Below are positions 1 to 15,107 of a DNA stretch of 64,000 nucleotides, piece after piece. The translations under genes and the position numbers were made by a program. The stretch is from an uncultured Muribaculaceae bacterium. Lineage in GTDB: Bacteria; Bacteroidota; Bacteroidia; Bacteroidales; Muribaculaceae. Position 1 is the stretch's first letter. Each line of letters opens with the position of its first letter. Below the pieces are notes generated by a model. It searched no databases and was not told the origin of the DNA. It saw nothing but the letters and a program-made list of their open reading frames with translations. The stretch spans positions 1-64,000 of the forward strand of contig CAMWJS010000009.1 in the NCBI GenBank assembly GCA_947174635.1, written 5' to 3'.

Positions 1-50
1 TGTAAATCTGCTGGTTTATACCTTCGGTGGTTCGAATCCATCTTCGCCCA
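1..50 (+). tRNA. tRNA-Tyr (anticodon GTA), 3' part only, truncated by window start
   Basis: GTA anticodon at bases 2-4, long variable arm, GGTTCGAATCC T-arm, discriminator A. Confidence 0.8.
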
Positions 51-60
51 CAATTCCTAC

Positions 61-133
61 GCGGAAGTAGCTCAGTTGATAGAGCATCAGCCTTCCAAGC
101 TGAGGGTCGCGAGTTTGAGCCTCGTCTTCCGCT
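61..133 (+). tRNA. tRNA-Gly (anticodon TCC)
   Basis: 73-nt cloverleaf; GCGGAAG/CTTCCGC acceptor, CTTCCAA anticodon loop. Confidence 0.93.
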
Positions 134-152
134 CAAAGTATTGCACTGATTT

Positions 153-224
<72 letters not shown>

Positions 225-318
225 CTAAAATTCAAAAATTTCAAAGCCCCGATAGCGCCCTGCGGTGTCGTGGCTACTTGTTGAGAGTTAATCATTTAAT
301 CAAATAAATAGCAAAGTT

Positions 319-1503
319 ATGGCTAAAGAGAAATTCGAAAGAACCAAACCGCACGTTAACATCGGTACCATTGGTCACGTAGACCACGGTAAAACCACTT
401 TGACTGCGGCTATCACTACAGTTCTTGCAAAGGCTGGTCTTTCAGAGGTTAAGTCATTTGACCAGATCGACAACGCGCCCGAAGAAAAAGAACGTGGTAT
501 TACAATTAACACCGCACACGTTGAATACGAGACCGCAAACCGTCACTATGCACACGTAGACTGCCCCGGACACGCTGACTACGTTAAGAACATGGTTACC
601 GGTGCTGCTCAGATGGACGGTGCTATCATCGTAGTAGCTGCTACCGATGGTCCCATGCCCCAGACTCGTGAGCACATCCTTCTCGCCCGTCAGGTGAACG
701 TTCCCCGTATCGTTGTTTTCTTGAACAAATGCGATATGGTTGACGACGAAGAGATGCTCGAACTCGTTGAAATGGAAATGCGCGAACTTCTCTCAGCTTA
801 TGAATATGATGGCGACGAGACTCCCATTATCCGTGGTTCTGCTCTTGGTGCTCTTAACGGCGAGCCCGAATGGGAAGCTAAAGTTATGGAGCTTATGGCA
901 GCCGCTGACGAATGGATTCCCCTGCCTCCCCGTGACATCGACAAGCCCTTCCTTATGCCTGTTGAGGACGTATTCTCAATCACCGGTCGTGGTACCGTTG
1001 CTACCGGTCGTATCGAAACTGGTATCGTAAAAGTTGGCGACGAGGTTCAGATCATGGGTCTTGGTGCAGACATGAAATCAACCGTAACCGGTGTTGAAAT
1101 GTTCCGCAAACTTCTCGATCAGGGTGAAGCCGGTGACAACGTAGGTCTCCTCCTCCGCGGTATCGACAAGAAAGAAATCAAACGTGGTATGGTAATCTGC
1201 CACCCCGGAGTTGTTAAACCTCACAACAAATTCAAAGCTTCAGTTTATATCCTGAAGAAAGAAGAAGGTGGTCGTCACACTCCGTTCCACAACCACTACC
1301 GTCCCCAGTTCTACATCCGTACGCTCGACGTAACCGGTGAGATCACTCTCCCCGAAGGTGTTGAAATGGTAATGCCCGGTGACCACGTGGAAATCATCGT
1401 TGAGCTCATCAACCCCGTAGCTTGCGACCAGGGTCTTCGTTTCGCTATCCGCGAAGGTGGCCGCACCGTAGGTTCGGGTCAGATCACCGAAATCATCGAC
1501 TAA
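319..1503 (+). CDS. tuf: Elongation factor Tu
   Basis: [49 protein letters not shown] GTPase motifs. Confidence 0.99.
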   Translation: MAKEKFERTKPHVNIGTIGHVDHGKTTLTAAITTVLAKAGLSEVKSFDQIDNAPEEKERGITINTAHVEYETANRHYAHVDCPGHADYVKNMVTGAAQMDGAIIVVAATDGPMPQTREHILLARQVNVPRIVVFLNKCDMVDDEEMLELVEMEMRELLSAYEYDGDETPIIRGSALGALNGEPEWEAKVMELMAAADEWIPLPPRDIDKPFLMPVEDVFSITGRGTVATGRIETGIVKVGDEVQIMGLGADMKSTVTGVEMFRKLLDQGEAGDNVGLLLRGIDKKEIKRGMVICHPGVVKPHNKFKASVYILKKEEGGRHTPFHNHYRPQFYIRTLDVTGEITLPEGVEMVMPGDHVEIIVELINPVACDQGLRFAIREGGRTVGSGQITEIID

Positions 1504-1540
1504 TACCTTTCTGAAGATATTATCTGAAAGATAACAAAAC

Positions 1541-1589
1541 AAGTCAGGTTCCTGACGAGAACCAAGTGTAGTTGAGAACCTGACTTTTT
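1541..1589 (+). terminator. Hairpin terminator after tuf
   Basis: AAGTCAGGTTC ... GAACCTGACTTTTT inverted repeat with T-run. Confidence 0.6.
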
Positions 1590-1593
1590 AAAC

Positions 1594-1666
1594 ACGGGAA
1601 TAGCTCAGTCGGTAGAGCACTGGTCTCCAAAACCAGGTGTCGGGAGTTCGAGCCTCTCTTCCCGTG
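1594..1666 (+). tRNA. tRNA-Trp (anticodon CCA)
   Basis: ACGGGAA/TTCCCGT acceptor, CTCCAAA anticodon loop, discriminator G. Confidence 0.92.
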
Positions 1667-1680
1667 CTAAAATTTTTAAA

Positions 1681-1875
1681 ATGAAAAAATTAAAACTACT
1701 TACGAATATAGAGGAGTCGTATGCCGAGCTTCGGTATAAGACTTCTTGGCCTACCAGAAAGCAGTTGATAAAAAGCGCATGCATCGTCATGATTGCTTCC
1801 GTGATTATCGCTCTGATAATCTTTTTGATTGACTTTGTGTGGCAACATTTAGTGGGATTTGTTTATCCCAATTAA
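1681..1875 (+). CDS. secE: Preprotein translocase subunit SecE
   Basis: 64 aa, single TM, ELRYKTSWPTRKQL motif, directly upstream of nusG. Confidence 0.95.
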   Translation: MKKLKLLTNIEESYAELRYKTSWPTRKQLIKSACIVMIASVIIALIIFLIDFVWQHLVGFVYPN

Positions 1876-1896
1876 TCTCTGAAAGTGGATTTATCG

Positions 1897-2460
1897 ATGG
1901 CTGAATCAAAGAAGGCATGGTACGTTCTGCGTGCCATTTCAGGAAAAGAAGCAAAGGTTAAAGAAGTGTTGGACGCGCAGATGCGCAACACGGACCTTGG
2001 TAACTATCTGTTTCAAGTGTTGATACCCACTGAAAAGGTGTTGACAGTGCGTAACGGGAAGAAGGTTGTTAAAGAAAAGAACCTTTATTCCGGTTATGTT
2101 TTTGTTGAGGCCGACCTTCAGGGTGAGGTCATGCACACGTTGCGTAACACCACCAATGTAATCGATTTTCTCAAAGGCAGAGGCAAGGATGCCAAGCCCG
2201 AGGCTCTTCGCGAGAGCGAGGTGATGAGGATGCTGGGCACAGCCGACGACCTCAATGAGATTCCCGAAGAAGGCGTTAACGACTATATGGTCGGAGAGAG
2301 CGTGAAAGTGAACTACGGTCCTTTCACCGGCTTTATCGGAGAAATCATCGATGTCTATCCCGAGAAGAAGAAGCTGAAGGTAGAGGTTAAGATTTTTGGC
2401 AGGAAGACTCCGCTGGAGTTGGAAAATTCGCAGGTAGAGCGTGAATTGCGCGAGGCGTAG
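1897..2460 (+). CDS. nusG: Transcription termination/antitermination protein NusG (ORF opens at 1885; MAESKKAWYVLR start preferred)
   Basis: WYVLRAISGKEAKVKE, GYVFVEADL, NYGPFTGFIGEIIDVYPEKKKLKVEVKIFGR (KOW). Confidence 0.97.
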   Translation: MAESKKAWYVLRAISGKEAKVKEVLDAQMRNTDLGNYLFQVLIPTEKVLTVRNGKKVVKEKNLYSGYVFVEADLQGEVMHTLRNTTNVIDFLKGRGKDAKPEALRESEVMRMLGTADDLNEIPEEGVNDYMVGESVKVNYGPFTGFIGEIIDVYPEKKKLKVEVKIFGRKTPLELENSQVERELREA

Positions 2461-2531
2461 TGTTGTTACGGGCACGAAATCTTGAGGCGAGACATGCGAA
2501 AAACAAACAAATTTAAATAGAGTAATTAGAA

Positions 2532-2975
2532 ATGGCTAAAGAAATTGCTGGACAGATCAAATTGCAGATTAAAGGTGGAGCAGCAAATCCATCGCCGCCA
2601 GTAGGTCCCGCTCTGGGTTCGAAGGGCATCAATATCATGGAGTTTTGCAAGCAATTCAATGCCCGCACCCAGGACAAGGCAGGAAAAGTGCTTCCTGTAG
2701 TAATCACTTACTACACCGACAAGAGCTTTGACTTCGTTGTAAAGACACCTCCTGTGGCTATCCAGTTGCTGGAAGCTTCGAAGAAGAAGAGCGGTTCGGC
2801 TCAGCCTAACCGTACGAAGGTGGCTGAAATCACCTGGGAGCAGGTAAAAGCGATTGCTGAAGACAAAATGCCTGATTTGAATTGCTTCACGGTAGAATCT
2901 GCGATGAAGATGGTTGCCGGAACAGCCAGAAGCATGGGTATCACCGTAAAAGGGGCGTTCCCTGAAAATAACTAA
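2532..2975 (+). CDS. rplK: 50S ribosomal protein L11
   Basis: [38 protein letters not shown]. Confidence 0.99.
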   Translation: MAKEIAGQIKLQIKGGAANPSPPVGPALGSKGINIMEFCKQFNARTQDKAGKVLPVVITYYTDKSFDFVVKTPPVAIQLLEASKKKSGSAQPNRTKVAEITWEQVKAIAEDKMPDLNCFTVESAMKMVAGTARSMGITVKGAFPENN

Positions 2976-2990
2976 TAAACTTCAATTGAC

Positions 2991-3686
2991 ATGGGTAAAC
3001 TTACAAAGAATCAAAAGTTGGCTTTAGAGAAGATTGAAGCTGGGAAGGCGTACACACTTGCGGAAGCGGCAGAAAAGGTAAAGGAAATCACCTATACCAA
3101 ATTTGATGCCTCACTTGATATCGACGTGCGTCTTGGCGTAGATCCCCGAAAGGCCAATCAAATGGTACGTGGCGTGGTTACACTGCCCCACGGAACCGGC
3201 AAACAAGTCAAAGTGCTTGTACTTTGCAATCCCGATGCTGAAGCAGCTGCAACTGCAGCGGGTGCCGACTACGTAGGTCTTGAAGAGTATATCGACAAGA
3301 TTAAGGGTGGCTGGCTTGATGTTGATGTTATTATCGCTCAGCCTGCAGTTATGGGTAAAATCGGTGCTGTTGCCCGAGTTCTCGGTCCGCGCGGCCTTAT
3401 GCCCAACCCCAAGAGCGGTACTGTGACTGTTGATGTTGCAAAAGCTGTAGAGGAAGTTAAGAAGGGTAAAATCGACTTCAAGGTTGACAAGAACGGTATC
3501 GTTCACTCTTCGATTGGTAAGGTGTCATTTACCGCTGAGCAGATGAAAGACAATGCCCGCGAGTTCATCAACACTCTTATCAAGCTCAAACCCGCCGCAG
3601 CCAAGGGAACATATATCAAGAGCGTTTATCTTTCGAGCACAATGAGTCCCGGTGTAAAGGTTGACACCAAGAGCATTGACGTTTAA
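2991..3686 (+). CDS. rplA: 50S ribosomal protein L1
   Basis: [23 protein letters not shown]-like segment; operon position. Confidence 0.99.
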   Translation: MGKLTKNQKLALEKIEAGKAYTLAEAAEKVKEITYTKFDASLDIDVRLGVDPRKANQMVRGVVTLPHGTGKQVKVLVLCNPDAEAAATAAGADYVGLEEYIDKIKGGWLDVDVIIAQPAVMGKIGAVARVLGPRGLMPNPKSGTVTVDVAKAVEEVKKGKIDFKVDKNGIVHSSIGKVSFTAEQMKDNAREFINTLIKLKPAAAKGTYIKSVYLSSTMSPGVKVDTKSIDV

Positions 3687-3707
3687 TCCATTTAACGAGA
3701 CCAAGAA

Positions 3708-4229
3708 ATGAAAAAGGAAGATAAAGCAATCATAATTGACCAAATCAAAGAGACTCTCAGCAGCTACAGTTGCTTCTATCTTGCAGAGACTGCAGGACTC
3801 GACGCTGAGGCTACAAGCGAATTGCGCAAGGCTTGTTTCCAGGACGACATCAAACTGGTCGTTGTAAAGAACACTTTGCTTCACAAAGCTTTGGAGAGCA
3901 TTGATTTCGATTTCAGCGAAATTTATTCTGTGCTTCACGGCTCGACCTCGTTGCTTTGCTCCAACACGGGCAATGCTCCGGCCAAGCTGCTCAAGAAGAT
4001 GCAGAAAAAGGACCAACCCCTTCCCCGCCTCAAAGCGGCTTTTGTAGAGGAAACCATCTATGTAGGTGAAGACCAGCTCGAGACCCTCTCGAAAATCAAG
4101 AGCAAGAACGAGCTTATTGCCGACGTCATCGCGTTGCTGCAATCGCCTGCCAAGAACGTTGTTTCTGCCCTTCAGTCGGGTGGCAACAAGCTTCACGGTA
4201 TCCTTGAGACATTATCAAACAAAGAATAA
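3708..4229 (+). CDS. rplJ: 50S ribosomal protein L10
   Basis: operon position and L10-like N-terminal region (VVKNTLLHKALE). Confidence 0.96.
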   Translation: MKKEDKAIIIDQIKETLSSYSCFYLAETAGLDAEATSELRKACFQDDIKLVVVKNTLLHKALESIDFDFSEIYSVLHGSTSLLCSNTGNAPAKLLKKMQKKDQPLPRLKAAFVEETIYVGEDQLETLSKIKSKNELIADVIALLQSPAKNVVSALQSGGNKLHGILETLSNKE

Positions 4230-4264
4230 TAAAATAGAAAATAAACAAATTAAATCATACAAAA

Positions 4265-4639
4265 ATGGCAGATTTGAAAGCTTTCGCAGAACAATTAGTT
4301 AACCTTTCAGTAAAGGAAGTAAACGAACTTGCTCAGATCCTCAAAGAAGAGTACGGTATCGAACCTGCAGCAGCTGCAGTAGCAGTAGCAGCCGGTCCCG
4401 CAGCAGGCGCACCCGCAGCTGAAGAGAAATCAGCTTTTGACGTAGTTCTTAAGAACGCCGGTGCAAGCAAACTCGGTGTTGTTAAGCTCGTGAAAGAACT
4501 CACCGGTCTTGGCTTGAAAGAAGCTAAAGAATTGGTAGACGGTGCACCTTCAGTAGTTAAGGAAGGTCTCGCTAAAGCAGATGCCGAAGGCCTCAAGAAA
4601 CAACTTGAAGAGGCTGGTGCTGAAGTTGAACTGAAATAA
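4265..4639 (+). CDS. rplL: 50S ribosomal protein L7/L12
   Basis: Ala-rich hinge then [33 protein letters not shown]. Confidence 0.99.
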   Translation: MADLKAFAEQLVNLSVKEVNELAQILKEEYGIEPAAAAVAVAAGPAAGAPAAEEKSAFDVVLKNAGASKLGVVKLVKELTGLGLKEAKELVDGAPSVVKEGLAKADAEGLKKQLEEAGAEVELK

Positions 4640-4643
4640 TATT

Positions 4644-4696
4644 GCCTGATATTCAGGCGATTAGGTTAAGAGTCATCGTAAGATGATTCTTAACCT
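4644..4696 (+). promoter_or_regulatory. Two consecutive hairpins between rplL and rpoB (possible attenuator or processing site)
   Basis: GCCTGA-TAT-TCAGGC (4644-4658) and AGGTTAAGAGTCATC-GTAA-GATGATTCTTAACCT (4663-4696, one G-U). Confidence 0.5.
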
Positions 4697-4747
4697 TATT
4701 GTGTTCATTATTAATTCAAGTTCACTAATCTACGCAATATTTTTTAG

Positions 4748-7700
4748 ATGTCAGTTTCACAAGATAAACCCCGTATAAATTTTGCATCGGTAAAGAATCA
4801 GCTTCCTTATCCTGACTTTCTCGAGGTGCAATTAAAATCATTCCGCGACTTTCTCCAGCTGGAGACTGCGCCGGAGAAAAGAAATAACGAGGGGCTTTAC
4901 AAGGTTTTTGCGGAAAATTTCCCGATAGCCGACACTCGCAACAATTTCGTTCTGGAGTTTTTGGACTATTATATCGATCCTCCCCGCTACACTATCGAGG
5001 AGTGTCTCGACCGTGGCCTTACGTATAGCGTTCCCTTGAAAGCCAAGTTGAAATTATACTGTACCGACCCTGACCATGAGGACTTTGCAACGGTTATCCA
5101 GGATGTATATCTTGGTCCTATCCCCTACATGACGGAGAAGGGTACGTTTGTAATCAACGGGGCAGAGCGCGTGGTAGTATCGCAGTTGCACCGTTCGCCG
5201 GGCGTGTTCTTCGGACAGAGCACCCATGCCAACGGCACCAAGCTCTACTCGGCGCGTATAATTCCTTTCCGTGGCTCATGGATTGAATTTGCCACTGACA
5301 TCAACAACGTGATGTACGCTTACATCGACCGTAAGAAGAAATTGCCCGTGACAACGCTGTTGCGTGCCATCGGTCTTGAAAGCGACAAAGATATCATCGA
5401 GATCTTCGGTCTCGCCGAAGAAATCAAGGTCAACAAGACCAACCTCAAGAAGGCCGTCGGCCGCAAGCTTGCCGCCCGTGTGCTTCGCACCTGGGTAGAA
5501 GACTTCGTTGACGAAGATACCGGCGAGGTTGTGTCAATCGAGCGTAACGACGTGGTCATCGACCGCGAGACAGTGCTCGAGGAGGACCATATCGACGCCA
5601 TTCTCGAAGCCGGCGTGCAAAACATCCTTCTTCACAAAGAGGATGCCAACACCTCTGACCACTCGATTATCTTCAACACACTTCAGAAAGATACATCAAA
5701 CTCCGAAAAGGAGGCTATACAATATATCTATCGCCAGCTGCGCAACGCCGAGCCGCCGGATGACGCCAGCGCCCGTGAGGTCATCACCAACCTTTTCTTC
5801 TCGGAAAAGCGTTACGACCTGGGCGAGGTGGGCCGCTACCGTATCAACAAGAAGCTCGGCCTCACCACTCCGATGGACGTGAAAGTCCTCACCAAGGAAG
5901 ATATCATCGAAATCATCAAATATCTCATCGAGCTTATCAACTCCAAGACTGATGTCGACGATATCGACCACCTGAGCAACCGTCGCGTGCGCACTGTCGG
6001 CGAGCAGCTCTACAACCAGTTCGGCGTAGGTCTGGCACGTATGTCGCGTACAATCCGCGAACGCATGAACGTGCGTGACAACGAGGTGTTCACACCTATC
6101 GACCTTATCAACGCCAAGACCATATCTTCGGTCATCAACACATTCTTCGGCACCAACGCCCTGTCCCAGTTCATGGACCAGACAAACCCGTTGGCCGAGA
6201 TGACCCACAAGCGCCGTATGTCGGCCCTCGGCCCCGGCGGTCTGTCGCGTGAGCGCGCAGGCTTCGAGGTGCGAGACGTACACTACACCCACTACGGACG
6301 CCTTTGCCCGATCGAGACCCCTGAAGGTCCCAACATCGGTCTTATTTCTTCGCTCTGCGTCTATGCCAAAATCAACGACCTCGGATTTATCGAGACTCCC
6401 TACCGCGAGGTGAAAGACGCCAAAGTCAACCTCAACAACGACGATGTGGTATACCTCACCGCCGAAATTGAGGAAGGTAAAGTGATTGCCCAGGGCAACG
6501 CACCTTTGAACGACGACGGCACCTTCATCCGCGAGCGCGTCAAAGCCCGTCTCGACGCCGACTTCCCCGTTGTGGCACCGCAGGAGGTGGAACTTATGGA
6601 CGTGTCGCCCACACAGATTGCGTCAATCGCCGCATCGCTCATCCCCTTCCTCGAGCATGACGACGCGAACCGCGCGCTCATGGGCTCGAACATGATGCGC
6701 CAGGCAGTTCCCCTTATGCGTTCGGAAAGCCCGATTGTCGGCACCGGTCTCGAAGGCCAGCTCATCCGTGACTCGCGCACTCAGATTACAGCCGAAGGCG
6801 AGGGCACAATCGAATTTGTCGACGCACGTTGCATCCGCATACGTTACGACCGCACCGAGGAGCAGGAATTCGTGGCATTTGAAAGCGCTGTCAAGGAATA
6901 CTCAATACCCAAGTTCCGCAAGACCAACCAGAGCACCACTATCGACCTCCGTCCCATCTGCGTGAAGGGACAGCGTGTCAAGAAGGGCGACATCCTCACC
7001 GAGGGATACTCTACCGAAAACGGCGAGCTCGCTCTCGGACGCAACCTCAAGGTGGCGTTCATGCCCTGGAAAGGTTACAACTACGAGGACGCCATCGTGC
7101 TCAACGAACGCGTTGTCAAGGAAGATATCCTGACCTCAGTCCACGTCGACGAGTATTCGCTCGAAGTGCGTGAGACGAAACGAGGCATGGAGGAACTCAC
7201 ATCGGATATCCCCAACCTCAGCGAAGACGCCACCAAGGACCTCGACGAACGCGGTATCATACGTATCGGCGCCCACGTCGTGCCCGGCGACATCATGATC
7301 GGTAAAATCACGCCCAAAGGCGAGTCTGACCCCACTCCCGAGGAGAAACTGCTCCGCGCAATCTTCGGCGACAAGGCCGGCGACGTCAAGGACGCATCGC
7401 TCAAGGCATCTCCCTCGCTCAAAGGTGTGGTTATCGGCACGAACCTCTTCTCGCGCGCCGTCAAGACCAAGAAGAACAAGGCTACCAACGCCCTGCTTCC
7501 CAAGCTCGACGAAGAGTATGAAGAGAAACTCAACAACCTCAAGAGCATCCTTGTGTCGAAGCTTCTGAAGCTTACCGAAAAGCACAGATCGAACGGAGTC
7601 AAGGACTTCCTCGGCACCGATATCATCGCCAAGGACCAGAAATTCTCCGCTCCCGCGCTCAAGGATATCGACTACGACACAATCAACCTCAGCAACTGGA

Positions 7701-8560
7701 CCGAGGATGAGCACACCAACGAGCTCATTCGCCAGACCATAGCCAACTACCTGCGCAAATCGAAAGAGGTCGACGCAGAGCTCCGCCGCAAGAAATTCGA
7801 CATCTCGATCGGCGACGAGCTGCCCTCGGGCATCATGCAGATGGCCAAGGTCTACATCGCCAAGAAGCGTAAGATCAGCGTCGGCGACAAGATGGCAGGC
7901 CGTCACGGTAACAAAGGTATCGTGTCGCGTATCGTGCGTCAGGAAGACATGCCGTTCCTTGCCGACGGTACTCCCGTCGACATTGTCCTCAACCCGCTTG
8001 GTGTGCCTTCGCGTATGAACCTCGGACAGATATTCGAGACCGTACTCGGATGGGCAGGACGCGAGCTCGGCGAGAAATTCGCAACCCCGATTTTCGACGG
8101 TGCCACTCTCGACGACCTCAACGAATGGACCGACAAGGCAGGCCTTCCCCGCTACGGTAAGACCTACCTCTACGACGGCGGCACCGGCGAACGCTTCGAC
8201 CAGCCGGCTACCGTAGGTATCATCTACATGCTTAAGCTCGGCCACATGGTTGAAGACAAGATGCACGCCCGTTCAATCGGTCCGTACTCTCTCATCACCC
8301 AGCAGCCTCTCGGCGGTAAGGCCCAGTTCGGTGGTCAGCGTTTCGGAGAGATGGAGGTGTGGGCGCTCGAGGCATTCGGCGCATCGCACATCCTTCAGGA
8401 AATCCTGACTATAAAGAGTGACGACGTCACAGGCCGTTCGAAAGCCTACGAAGCCATAGTCAAGGGCGACCCCATGCCCCCGGCAGGTATCCCCGAGTCG
8501 TTGAACGTATTGCTCCACGAGCTCCGCGGCCTCGGCCTGAGCATCAAGCTCGAGCAATAA
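4748..8560 (+). CDS. rpoB: DNA-directed RNA polymerase subunit beta
   Basis: 1270 aa; [42 protein letters not shown]. Confidence 0.99.
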   Translation: MSVSQDKPRINFASVKNQLPYPDFLEVQLKSFRDFLQLETAPEKRNNEGLYKVFAENFPIADTRNNFVLEFLDYYIDPPRYTIEECLDRGLTYSVPLKAKLKLYCTDPDHEDFATVIQDVYLGPIPYMTEKGTFVINGAERVVVSQLHRSPGVFFGQSTHANGTKLYSARIIPFRGSWIEFATDINNVMYAYIDRKKKLPVTTLLRAIGLESDKDIIEIFGLAEEIKVNKTNLKKAVGRKLAARVLRTWVEDFVDEDTGEVVSIERNDVVIDRETVLEEDHIDAILEAGVQNILLHKEDANTSDHSIIFNTLQKDTSNSEKEAIQYIYRQLRNAEPPDDASAREVITNLFFSEKRYDLGEVGRYRINKKLGLTTPMDVKVLTKEDIIEIIKYLIELINSKTDVDDIDHLSNRRVRTVGEQLYNQFGVGLARMSRTIRERMNVRDNEVFTPIDLINAKTISSVINTFFGTNALSQFMDQTNPLAEMTHKRRMSALGPGGLSRERAGFEVRDVHYTHYGRLCPIETPEGPNIGLISSLCVYAKINDLGFIETPYREVKDAKVNLNNDDVVYLTAEIEEGKVIAQGNAPLNDDGTFIRERVKARLDADFPVVAPQEVELMDVSPTQIASIAASLIPFLEHDDANRALMGSNMMRQAVPLMRSESPIVGTGLEGQLIRDSRTQITAEGEGTIEFVDARCIRIRYDRTEEQEFVAFESAVKEYSIPKFRKTNQSTTIDLRPICVKGQRVKKGDILTEGYSTENGELALGRNLKVAFMPWKGYNYEDAIVLNERVVKEDILTSVHVDEYSLEVRETKRGMEELTSDIPNLSEDATKDLDERGIIRIGAHVVPGDIMIGKITPKGESDPTPEEKLLRAIFGDKAGDVKDASLKASPSLKGVVIGTNLFSRAVKTKKNKATNALLPKLDEEYEEKLNNLKSILVSKLLKLTEKHRSNGVKDFLGTDIIAKDQKFSAPALKDIDYDTINLSNWTEDEHTNELIRQTIANYLRKSKEVDAELRRKKFDISIGDELPSGIMQMAKVYIAKKRKISVGDKMAGRHGNKGIVSRIVRQEDMPFLADGTPVDIVLNPLGVPSRMNLGQIFETVLGWAGRELGEKFATPIFDGATLDDLNEWTDKAGLPRYGKTYLYDGGTGERFDQPATVGIIYMLKLGHMVEDKMHARSIGPYSLITQQPLGGKAQFGGQRFGEMEVWALEAFGASHILQEILTIKSDDVTGRSKAYEAIVKGDPMPPAGIPESLNVLLHELRGLGLSIKLEQ

Positions 8561-8666
8561 GTCTCCGACTGTCTATAGCAATCACCATATCAGAGACGCC
8601 GGGCAGAATATCCCAGATATTCTGCCGGGCTTTCCTCAGAAAATATAAACAGCTTTTTTACAGAAT

Positions 8667-12962
<4,296 letters not shown>

Positions 12963-13007
12963 CGCCAATTAACGAAATCCGTTAAACATAACTTTGATAT
13001 TTGAACT

Positions 13008-13047
13008 CAGTGGCACGACCTGCAAAAGGCCGTGCCACTGAATTTTT
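13008..13047 (+). terminator. Rho-independent terminator after rpoC
   Basis: CAGTGGCACG ... CGTGCCACTG followed by AATTTTT. Confidence 0.8.
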
Positions 13048-13274
13048 GTATCCATCGGAAAAATTCTGTCTTGATGATTACGAGAGTAGAGTCATGAAAC
13101 TGCGAAATTCAGCATAGGAATATATTGGGGTCCGTTAGACGTGTTTATCCGGCAGTTATGGGCAGTTTTATGCATTGACAGGCCCTCTGTTTCAGTGATA
13201 GTGCCGGCTGTCTGAGAAGTCATATATGGCTTGAAAGTTTTTCCGGCAGCAATAATGGATATTTGATAAAACAG

Positions 13275-13320
13275 GTATCGCACAAACGGCTGTCAGTTAT
13301 TGCAGCCGTTTGTGCGATAC
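13275..13320. repeat. 17-bp perfect inverted repeat / hairpin
   Basis: GTATCGCACAAACGGCT-12nt-AGCCGTTTGTGCGATAC. Confidence 0.85.
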
Positions 13321-13324
13321 TCTA

Positions 13325-13362
13325 AGAGGGTGTCTCATAATTTTTGTTATGAGACACCCTCT
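13325..13362. repeat. 16-bp perfect inverted repeat / hairpin (likely convergent terminator)
   Basis: AGAGGGTGTCTCATAA-TTTTTG-TTATGAGACACCCTCT. Confidence 0.85.
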
Positions 13363-13409
13363 AATTCCTGACGTGTCACCCTCCGGAAATGCTCGTCGTG
13401 CTGAGCCTT

Positions 13410-14423
13410 TCAGCTGAGCCTTTCGGGATGGCCGGAATGTATCGTTTTGTCTCCGTAGTCGGGGAGTGTGTTGCGCAGCGACGCTGAGTCCGAAGCATTG
13501 CGTTTCGACCTCGGTTTCGGCATCTTGAGTTTGAATTCATCGAAGCCCTGGCCGTAGACGCCGTTGACATTGGCCTGCGTTATGAATGCGTCCTTGTCAA
13601 TCGACTTGATGATGCGGTGGATGGTCACGGCCTCTATCTTGCGGCACATCACCAGAAGCACCTTTACATCCTGCTTGCTGTACCAGCCCATGCCGTTGAG
13701 CACCGTGCAGCCGCGGTGGGCTTCATTGTTGATGGCAGTGGCAATCTCCTCCCAATGCTGCGGCGAGAAGATGATGAACTGCACCGCCTGACGGTTGGTA
13801 TTGATGGTCTGGTCGGCCATCAGCGATACGACAAGCAGCACCACAAAACCATAGACGAGGCGCTCTATACCGTCGTCAAGACCGAATATGAGCAGCGATG
13901 ACGATATGATGCAGAAATCGCAATACTGCATCGTGCGACCTACCGACACATTGGTCTTTTTCGACATGATTGCGGCAACGATATCCGTTCCTCCCGTCGA
14001 CCCGTTGTGCACGAATGCGAGCCCCAGGCCTATACCGCACATCATCGAGCCTATGATGATGCTCATAAACGTTTCCCCCTCAAGCAGAGGCTCGGGGAAC
14101 AGCGGCATAAGCGCGCCGATGGCTATCGAGACCACCGTTACGCCGAATATGGTCCTTATGACGAATGTCTTTCCGACAATTCGGTATGCGATTCCCAGAA
14201 GCAGTATGTTAAGCACATACATCGTTATTGCCACCGGCACCCCGAAGCCGAATATCTTTTCTGTGGCGTAGTATACCACCTGTCCGGCACCGGCCATACC
14301 GCCGGTGATGACTCCGAACGGCGCTATAAATGCCGAAAACCCAAGACCGTAAAGCATTATGCCAAAGACAATGAAAAAATAGTCCTTGGCACTTACCCAT
14401 ATTTTGTGATTCTTCAGTTTCAT
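13410..14423 (-). CDS. YitT family membrane protein (YitT + C-terminal DUF2179-like domain)
   Basis: Multi-TM; GITGGMAGAGQVVYY, HNGSTGGTDIVAAIMSKKTNVSVG; C-term KVLLVMCRKIEAVTIHRIIKSIDKDAFITQANVNGVYGQGFD; start MKLKNHK chosen over ORF start 14468. Confidence 0.9.
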   Translation of the reverse strand: MKLKNHKIWVSAKDYFFIVFGIMLYGLGFSAFIAPFGVITGGMAGAGQVVYYATEKIFGFGVPVAITMYVLNILLLGIAYRIVGKTFVIRTIFGVTVVSIAIGALMPLFPEPLLEGETFMSIIIGSMMCGIGLGLAFVHNGSTGGTDIVAAIMSKKTNVSVGRTMQYCDFCIISSSLLIFGLDDGIERLVYGFVVLLVVSLMADQTINTNRQAVQFIIFSPQHWEEIATAINNEAHRGCTVLNGMGWYSKQDVKVLLVMCRKIEAVTIHRIIKSIDKDAFITQANVNGVYGQGFDEFKLKMPKPRSKRNASDSASLRNTLPDYGDKTIHSGHPERLS

Positions 14424-14523
14424 CCGATACAAAATTATAATTGTTTTAAATCCACTCCGTAGTATCATTAAATGAAAGTATCACGTCGCTATAACGGATG
14501 CTTTTCATCGCGTTCACTTCTTG

Positions 14524-14531
14524 CAAAGGTA
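14524..14531 (-). promoter_or_regulatory. Candidate Bacteroidetes -7 box (TACCTTTG) upstream of the YitT gene
   Basis: minus strand GTTATACCTTTGCAAG matches TAnnTTTG. Confidence 0.45.
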
Positions 14532-14573
14532 TAACAATATTTTGCAATTTTATTCAAAAATACACGTTTTTTA

Positions 14574-15026
14574 TCAACTTGCACCCGCTTTTTTCAGCCA
14601 TAGAATAAGCCACACTGCAATCGTTGCTATTACTATGGATAGTGTGCCCGAGAAGCCGCTTTTACCTTCGGTCAGAGTGCTGCTGTCGGCGGTTGTATGC
14701 AAGCTGCCTGCTGCAATGCTGTCGGTAGCGCAGTGTTCCGTCTGCTCCACCACGGCGTTGTCCCGCCTCTCTCGCGCCAGCCTTTCCCCTCTGACCGTTA
14801 CGGTAGCCCCCGACGTTGCGTCATGTATTACAATCTCTGGCCGTTCTACCACGACATTGTCAATCCGCTCCAGCACGGCGTCAATACCGACAATCCTCTC
14901 CACCCTCATCGCGGCCTCATCCCTGATCTCCACGCTTGCCGACTCCGCCGCCTGATGCTTCGCCCTGCACCCCACAGCACCCAAAAGGCACGCTCCGACA
15001 GCCAATCCAATCAAAATCCATCTCAT
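14574..15026 (-). CDS. Small lipoprotein-like protein with C-terminal TM helix; candidate unimolecular spanin
   Basis: N-term MRWILIGLAVGACLLGAVGC (signal + Cys), C-term GTLSIVIATIAVWLILWLKKAGAS; downstream of holin and endolysin. Confidence 0.6.
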   Translation of the reverse strand: MRWILIGLAVGACLLGAVGCRAKHQAAESASVEIRDEAAMRVERIVGIDAVLERIDNVVVERPEIVIHDATSGATVTVRGERLARERRDNAVVEQTEHCATDSIAAGSLHTTADSSTLTEGKSGFSGTLSIVIATIAVWLILWLKKAGAS

Positions 15027-15060
15027 AATTTAAACCTCCCATCAAAAAAAATAATCCAAA

Positions 15061-15105
15061 GTCAGACCCGTCCGACCGGTCTGACTCGTCCGACTACTCC
15101 GACCG
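15061..15105. repeat. Nonamer array N1 (5 x 9 bp)
   Basis: gtcagaccc gtccgaccg gtctgactc gtccgacta ctccgaccg. Confidence 0.85.
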
Positions 15106-15107
15106 AC

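Noticed and set aside
7136-8266. 376-aa minus-strand ORF opposite rpoB
   Set aside because: Shadow ORF of a strongly conserved rpoB coding frame; no recognisable domain
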